This document shows, piece after piece, positions 58,877 to 64,000 of a stretch of 64,000 bases of DNA. Position 1 is the stretch's first letter, and every line of letters begins with the position of its first letter. Below the pieces are notes generated by a model. The model was not told where the DNA came from. It did not search any database and worked only from the letters and a program-made list of their open reading frames with translations. The position numbers and the translations under genes are program-made. The stretch lies in NCBI GenBank assembly GCA_016713405.1, contig JADJPF010000022.1, positions 62,001-126,000 on the forward strand. The letters are read 5' to 3'. This DNA is from Blastocatellia bacterium (GTDB lineage: Bacteria; Acidobacteriota; Blastocatellia; Chloracidobacteriales; JADJPF01).

Positions 58877-61417
58877 CTATCCATAAATAGGCCTTAACAC
58901 GGTTCTAATACGTGAGCTAAGTTCCTCAGAGGAAAACGGTTTATCTAAGTAATCATCTATTCCTAGAGTAAACCCTAATATTTTATCCTCAATACTATCT
59001 TTGGTAGACAAAATAATTACTGGTAAAAACGTAGTTGATGATTCTTGACGTAAAGCCCGTATAAACTCATAACCATCCATACGAAGGGTCATAATATCAA
59101 CAACAACTAGTTGAGGCGTAAAAGCTAGCATTGATTCTAGGGCTTCAAAACCATCTCTAGCAACTCTAACATTAAAATTTTCACGGGTAAGATAAGTTTG
59201 TAAACCAATAACTAAAATCTCATCCCCTTCAACAATTAAAACATTATATTGTGGCCTTTCTGCTACCACATTTGTTTGTTGCTGTGTTGGTAGGTTACTA
59301 TTAGGTAAAAATATATCTGTTTTATTTAATGGGTAGGATTCGCCTATGATTATTTCCTCCATCAATTCTTCATTGTAATTACTCAATAACAGTTGTTTAG
59401 GTGGATTTGCTGCTGAGAGTGAAAGGTTATTTTGATTTATTTTTTGTTCCTGCATTGGAGGCAAGGCCAATCTATTATATTCAGTGGGTAATAGCTTTTG
59501 CTGTGGTGCAGCAGCTAATAAATGGTCATTAGCTATAGGGGGAAAAGGTTTTCTAAGGTCAATGCGGCAAAAAGGACAGAGATTCCAATCGGGATCCATT
59601 TCTTTTTTACAGCTAGGACAAATATGGATTAAAACATAACTACAATAAGGACAAATACCAAATTGTTGTGTTAAAGTTTTTTCACAACCTGGACATTTAT
59701 CCCCAATTTTTGAGTCTAAAACAAACACCCTTTCTAGTTCATCAATGGTTGTCACACCATAACGAAGTTTTTCTATACAATCCATTGCCATAGTAAACAT
59801 ACCATTTTCAATAGCTTGTTCTCTAATTTGTATATCAGAAGCATCAGCAACAATTAAACTTTGGATAGAATTATTAACATCTAGCACTTCATAAACACCC
59901 ATTCGACCACGATAACCAGTATTTGAACATTTATCACAACCCTTACCCTTATAAAAAGTGTAGGAAAAATCTTCTCCTGCCTTTGCTTGTAACTGTTTCA
60001 TAATATTTGGCTTGGGACTATGAACTTCTCTACAATTATTGCAAATTGTACGAACTAATCTTTGTGCAACAATGCCTGCAAGACCACTAGAAATTTGAAA
60101 ATTTTCTCCTCCTAAATTCTTTATCCGTGAAATTGTTGAAGCAGCATCATTAGTATGTACAGTAGAAAGTACTAAGTGACCTGTGATAGATGCTTGCAAG
60201 GCAACTTCTAAAGTTTCAGCATCTCTAATTTCACCAACCATTATAACATCTGGGTCTTGGCGCAGTGCTGAACGTAGGCCATTTGCAAATGTAAGCCCTT
60301 TTTTCTCATTTATTTGTACTTGGTTAACACCTGGAATTTGATACTCTATTGGGTCTTCAAAAGTAACAATATTAAGCTTTTTCTTTAATAGTTCTTTTAG
60401 TAAAGCATATAGCGTAGTTGTTTTTCCTGATCCAGTTGGCCCAGTAACTAAAACAATCCCTTGTTTTAGTTCGCTAAAATGAAGCATTAAGCGCATTGCT
60501 GATGGAAGTAGTCCTATTTCATCTAAGGAAACTGTACTATTTGAAGCATTTAGCAAACGCATTACTACTTTTTCACCAAACTTTGTTGGAAGGGTTGAAA
60601 CCCGAACATCAAATTGACGGCCCTCATAAGCCATTATCAACTTACCGTCTTGAGGAATACGGCGTTCAGCAATATCTAGTTTTGCAATGATTTTAATTCG
60701 GGAAACAATCCCATTAAGCATAGCTTTAGGGAGTTTCATAATGTCATTCATTATTCCATCAATTCTATAACGAACGGCGACTTCCTGTTGTTGGGCTTCA
60801 ATATGGATATCACTTGCACCCATACGAGCAGCTTTTTGAAGTATTTTATTAACTATTCTTACGGTAGGAGCCGTTTGACTTTCTACTTTTAGCTTATTTA
60901 AGGCCATATTAGAATTGTCATCTTGATCGTTAACAAATTCCGGGCCTTGGCTATAACGAGCATCATTGATTATGTCTTCGATGTCTTCATCTATTGAATA
61001 ACTTCGCTCTATTGCCGCTCGAATATCGGCATAAGAAGCTACTACAGGTGAAATACTACAGGTTAGCTTAAACTCAACAGCTTGGATAGCATTAAAATCT
61101 AGCGGATTGCCCATTGCTAATTTTAGTATTTTCCCAGTTCTGGAGATAGGAAAAATACTATATTTATTAGCTAATTTTACTCCAAAAAGCTGGAGTAACT
61201 CTTGATCCACTTCCATATCTGCTGGAAGTTCTACTAAAGGCAATCCTAATTGGGTAGAAAGAACCGATGCAATACCTTTATCAGTAGCATAGTTAAGTGA
61301 AATTAGAACTTCCGAAATAGAAACCCAAGGAGTTTTTTCCTTTTCTTTAGTTGCCGCTTCAAGTTCTTTTTCTGTAATTAGCCCCGTTTTAATAAAAATA
61401 TTTTCTATCTTATCCAT
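58877..61417 (-). CDS. pilB: PilB/GspE-type ATPase fused to zinc ribbons and a receiver domain
   Basis: 846 residues. An MshEN-type N-terminal domain (about 1-150) precedes the secretion/pilus ATPase domain (about 180-565), with Walker A GPTGSGKTTT, Asp box, Walker B VIMVGEIRD, HTNDA and the CxxC pair (CNNC...CDKC). Double zinc ribbons follow (about 575-635: CPGC, CPYC, CPSC, CPFC), a disordered linker, and a REC domain (about 722-845) with the phospho-acceptor Asp in VVVDIMTLRMDG and the conserved Lys in DKPF. It powers type IV pilus extension. The fused receiver suggests direct phosphorelay control. A CheC-like gene follows. Confidence 0.92.
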   Translation of the reverse strand: MDKIENIFIKTGLITEKELEAATKEKEKTPWVSISEVLISLNYATDKGIASVLSTQLGLPLVELPADMEVDQELLQLFGVKLANKYSIFPISRTGKILKLAMGNPLDFNAIQAVEFKLTCSISPVVASYADIRAAIERSYSIDEDIEDIINDARYSQGPEFVNDQDDNSNMALNKLKVESQTAPTVRIVNKILQKAARMGASDIHIEAQQQEVAVRYRIDGIMNDIMKLPKAMLNGIVSRIKIIAKLDIAERRIPQDGKLIMAYEGRQFDVRVSTLPTKFGEKVVMRLLNASNSTVSLDEIGLLPSAMRLMLHFSELKQGIVLVTGPTGSGKTTTLYALLKELLKKKLNIVTFEDPIEYQIPGVNQVQINEKKGLTFANGLRSALRQDPDVIMVGEIRDAETLEVALQASITGHLVLSTVHTNDAASTISRIKNLGGENFQISSGLAGIVAQRLVRTICNNCREVHSPKPNIMKQLQAKAGEDFSYTFYKGKGCDKCSNTGYRGRMGVYEVLDVNNSIQSLIVADASDIQIREQAIENGMFTMAMDCIEKLRYGVTTIDELERVFVLDSKIGDKCPGCEKTLTQQFGICPYCSYVLIHICPSCKKEMDPDWNLCPFCRIDLRKPFPPIANDHLLAAAPQQKLLPTEYNRLALPPMQEQKINQNNLSLSAANPPKQLLLSNYNEELMEEIIIGESYPLNKTDIFLPNSNLPTQQQTNVVAERPQYNVLIVEGDEILVIGLQTYLTRENFNVRVARDGFEALESMLAFTPQLVVVDIMTLRMDGYEFIRALRQESSTTFLPVIILSTKDSIEDKILGFTLGIDDYLDKPFSSEELSSRIRTVLRPIYG

Positions 61418-61567
61418 TGTGTTTTAGTTAATACTATGATCCGAAATTTGCTAACCAAGTGTAAAACATAATTTAATAGTATCAAATTTGTTTACTATAC
61501 TTTAATTAATTATCAAAAAAAATCTTTTGCAACCTTAAATTACACTTTTTAGAAAAACTAGAAAAAT

Positions 61568-62539
61568 ATGAAAAAAATAGGCTTATTTGACACAACAATG
61601 ATAGTGATGGGTGGAATTATTGGATCTGGTATTTTTATTAACCCTTATGTTGTAGCTCGTCAAGTTAATACACCAACATTAATACTTTCTGCTTGGGCTG
61701 TTGGTGGGCTTATTGCTCTATTAGGTGCTTTTATTTACAGTGAATTAGCTTCTCGTCTTCCAAATGTTGGTGGACAATATGCTTATCTTAAAGAAGCCTT
61801 TCATCCAATTGTAGCTTTTATTTATGGTTGGACAATGCTGCTAGTAATTCAAACAGGCGGAATGGCTGCTGTTGCTATGACATTTGCCCGCTACTTTATT
61901 GAATTAACTAATATAAACATAAAAGAAGGAATTATTGCAGTAGCTTCTCTAGCTTTCCTTACCTTAATTAATTGTTTAGGTTTGCGTGCTGGGAGTTTAT
62001 TACAAAGTATTTTAATGGTACTAAAAATTTTAGCAATTTTAGCACTAATTCTTCTTGGTTTATTACTTAGTAGTCCTAGTGTCAATAATCCTACAAATCA
62101 GCCAAAAATAATTTCAAATCAAAATGAAATTTTAGCTTTTGCGGCAGCAATGACACCTGTACTTTTTGCTTATGGAGGCTGGCAAACGGCTAGCTTTATT
62201 TCTGGTGAAGTAGACAATGTAAGAAAAACCTTGCCCCGTGCTTTAATTATTGGTGTGATGGGTGTAGTAATACTTTATTTGGGTGTAAATTATGTTTGTA
62301 TAAGTGTTTTAGGAACAGCAGGTTTAGCTAGCAGCACTACGCCAGCATCAGCCGTGATGACAAATCTACTAGGTCAAAAAGGAGCTAAATTAATTGCTAT
62401 AGCTATTACAATTTCTACATTTGGTTACTTAAGCCAAAGTATGTTAACGGCTCACGAGTCTATTTTGCTATGGCAACAGATAAGCTTTTTTTTCAGCAAG
62501 TTGCATGGATTGATCCTGTTAGAAATGTCCCAAGTGTAG
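61568..62539 (+). CDS. APC-family amino-acid permease, N-terminal part (frameshifted)
   Basis: 323 residues with about nine TM helices. The APC signature starts at GGIIGSGIFINP, followed by GGQYAYLKEAF and PVLFAYGGWQTASFISGEV. The last 28 residues are out of frame: restoring one base at 62453 (a single C where CC is expected) gives MLTAPRVYFAMATDKLFF, the normal continuation. A second break is at the T6 run 62556-62561. With both repaired the gene runs to 62867. It is co-transcribed with the aminotransferase. Confidence 0.85.
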   Translation: MKKIGLFDTTMIVMGGIIGSGIFINPYVVARQVNTPTLILSAWAVGGLIALLGAFIYSELASRLPNVGGQYAYLKEAFHPIVAFIYGWTMLLVIQTGGMAAVAMTFARYFIELTNINIKEGIIAVASLAFLTLINCLGLRAGSLLQSILMVLKILAILALILLGLLLSSPSVNNPTNQPKIISNQNEILAFAAAMTPVLFAYGGWQTASFISGEVDNVRKTLPRALIIGVMGVVILYLGVNYVCISVLGTAGLASSTTPASAVMTNLLGQKGAKLIAIAITISTFGYLSQSMLTAHESILLWQQISFFFSKLHGLILLEMSQV

Positions 62540-62612
62540 CTATTATTTTGCAAGGTTTTTTGCTTCGGTAATTGCTCTTTCAGGTCAGTATGAAGAGATC
62601 TTAAATTATGTA

Positions 62613-62867
62613 GTGTCAACAGATTTTATTTTTTTTGGCCTAGTTGCTCTTTGCTTGTTTAGACTACAAAGCAAACAAAAAACTAAGAACAACCAAGAAA
62701 TTTATAAAATGCCTGCTCACCCTTTTTCAACAATAATCTTTATGTTAGCCTGCTGGACAATTGTTTTAAGCACAATTTATAAATATCCATTAAATAGCCT
62801 TATAGGAATAGCTATAATGCTGCTAGCAATTCCAGTTTATTTCTTCTGGAAAGGAAAACAAACTTAA
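62613..62867 (+). CDS. APC-family permease, C-terminal part (frameshifted)
   Basis: 84 residues holding the last three TM helices of the permease. The GTG start is an artefact: upstream in frame it reads ASVIALSGQYEEILNYV, joining the N-terminal part when single bases are restored at 62453 and in the T6 run at 62556-62561. The stop codon touches the start of the aminotransferase gene. Confidence 0.75.
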   Translation: MSTDFIFFGLVALCLFRLQSKQKTKNNQEIYKMPAHPFSTIIFMLACWTIVLSTIYKYPLNSLIGIAIMLLAIPVYFFWKGKQT

Positions 62868-63941
62868 ATGAACATAGTAAAAGAATCTACTTATATGCAA
62901 TGGGCCAAACTCCAAAGTAGCGGCAAATTTAGCCTAGCACCAAGTGGACTGGAAAATTACTCTATTAAAGATTTACCTGTTTCAATAGACGATTTAGAAA
63001 TTAGTGGAAATAGCATTTATGGTTATGAACCTTTACTGCAAACCTTAGCAACAAAGTATAACGTTGATTCAAACTCAGTCGTTTTAGCAATAGGGACTTC
63101 TCTAGCTAATCATTTGGTTATGGCAAGCCTGCTAGAGCCAGGTGATGAGGTTTTAATTGAACAGCCAACTTATGACCCAATTCTAGCTGTAGCACAATAC
63201 CTTGGAGCTAAAATAAACCGCTTTCCTCGACGTTTTGAAGATGGCTATCAAATTAACCCAGATGATATTAAAAAAGCTATTACTCCTAAAACTAAATTAA
63301 TTATTTTAACTAACTTACATAATCCTACTGGAATATTTACTAGTGAAGCTATTTTATCTCAAATAAGCGAAATTGCTTACGGAAAAGCATATGTTTTAGT
63401 AGATGAAGTTTATCTAGAAAGTATGTTTGAAAAAACTCCCCGATCGGCTTTTCATTTAGGCCCACATTTTATAATTACAAATAGTTTAACTAAAGTTTAT
63501 GGTTTAAGTGGACTGCGATGCGGTTGGATATTGGCTAACTCTGAATTAGCTAAAAAAATGTGGCTACTTAATGACTTATTTGGAGTTATGGCACCCCATC
63601 CAGCAGAATTGTTAAGCGTAATTGCCCTTAAAAATATAGATAAAATTGCTACTAAAGCCAAAAATTTATTAACCAAAAACCATTTATTAATTAACCAATT
63701 TTTAGATAATCAAAAAAATCTTGTTACTGTAAGACCAGAATTTGGAACTGTAGTATTTCCTAAGTTAAAAAATAAAAATGTAGAAGAACTTTGTAAACTA
63801 CTAAAGCAAAAATATGACACAGTTGTTGTGCCAGGGAAGTTTTTTGAATCACCAGATCATCTTCGTATTGGATTAGGTATAAATCCAACAACACTATCTA
63901 ATGGATTAAGTAATTTAGCTTTAGCTTTAGCTGAATTATAA
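62868..63941 (+). CDS. PLP-dependent class I/II aminotransferase
   Basis: 357 residues of fold type I. The PLP lysine is in NSLTKVYGLSGLRCGW. The TNLHNPTG motif and Asp in VLVDEVYLE are present. N-terminal GTSLANHLVMASLLEPGDEV and PTYDPI are the usual cofactor and substrate contacts. It starts immediately after the permease stop codon, suggesting uptake and transamination of the same amino acid. The rest of the window (63942-64000) holds no gene. Confidence 0.92.
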   Translation: MNIVKESTYMQWAKLQSSGKFSLAPSGLENYSIKDLPVSIDDLEISGNSIYGYEPLLQTLATKYNVDSNSVVLAIGTSLANHLVMASLLEPGDEVLIEQPTYDPILAVAQYLGAKINRFPRRFEDGYQINPDDIKKAITPKTKLIILTNLHNPTGIFTSEAILSQISEIAYGKAYVLVDEVYLESMFEKTPRSAFHLGPHFIITNSLTKVYGLSGLRCGWILANSELAKKMWLLNDLFGVMAPHPAELLSVIALKNIDKIATKAKNLLTKNHLLINQFLDNQKNLVTVRPEFGTVVFPKLKNKNVEELCKLLKQKYDTVVVPGKFFESPDHLRIGLGINPTTLSNGLSNLALALAEL

Positions 63942-64000
63942 GATTCTGGCTATTTCAAAAACATTTTTGCAATTTTCAATGAAATATCTGAAACATCAAT

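Noticed and set aside
1..64000. tRNA, rRNA, tmRNA or known riboswitch genes
   Set aside because: None was recognised by eye on either strand in the gaps; a covariance search could still find a small RNA.

Overview
The window is AT-rich bacterial DNA, roughly one third G+C by eye, and densely coded on both strands. The best guess for the host is an Acidobacteriota member, perhaps class Blastocatellia. This rests on gene content: a VWFA-related domain typical of that phylum, many Hanks-type Ser/Thr kinases, several DUF4388 proteins, small secreted NGTLVKKGxYKV proteins, a type IV pilus ATPase fused to a receiver domain, and large TPR proteins. No rRNA or tRNA gene, transposase or integrase was seen.

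Layout. 0-6 kb: small proteins, a soluble Ser/Thr kinase, two identical Tat-exported ferritin-like genes and an acyl-CoA synthetase. 6-13 kb (+): a cNMP-binding/DUF4388 regulator, a LysM/lytic transglycosylase, a BNR-repeat exported protein, two small secreted paralogues and a Thermus-type isocitrate dehydrogenase. 13-25 kb (-): an OmpA/VWA protein, a PsbP-like/transglutaminase/TPR protein and two FecR-type proteins; several of these are broken by single-base frameshifts. 25.5-31.6 kb (-): the hrcA-grpE-dnaK-dnaJ heat-shock cluster followed by hslO. 32-35.8 kb: an XRE repressor/ImmA-IrrE peptidase operon facing a SWIM-Rad52 gene. 35.8-51 kb: rlmN, rhomboid, an HMA protein, a multidomain kinase, a lipid kinase, a 33-repeat TPR protein, a CPBP protein, an M28 peptidase and a DUF4388-DnaJ-TPR protein. 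51-58 kb: a fatty-acid-type catabolic operon, a peroxiredoxin/thioredoxin pair, a low-complexity protein and a Nim-like flavoprotein. 58-64 kb: a CheC-like protein with a PilB fusion, then an amino-acid permease with an aminotransferase.

The most interesting part is 32.1-35.8 kb. It resembles in logic the DdrO/IrrE/DdrA radiation-desiccation response of Deinococcus: an HTH repressor, an IrrE-like peptidase and a Rad52-family annealing protein. Eight copies of one palindrome, GTTTCA-N4-TGAAAC, are present. Four lie in the divergent promoter region, where they overlap the -35 and start site of a near-consensus promoter. Four more lie inside the rad52-like coding sequence at an exact 36-bp period, where they are read as V-S-[PS]-[MV]-K-Q.

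A second theme is data quality. At least eight apparent frameshifts, all single-base and mostly in homopolymers, split genes that otherwise read well. Sequencing error is as likely as biology for these, so the 'broken' genes should be read with caution.
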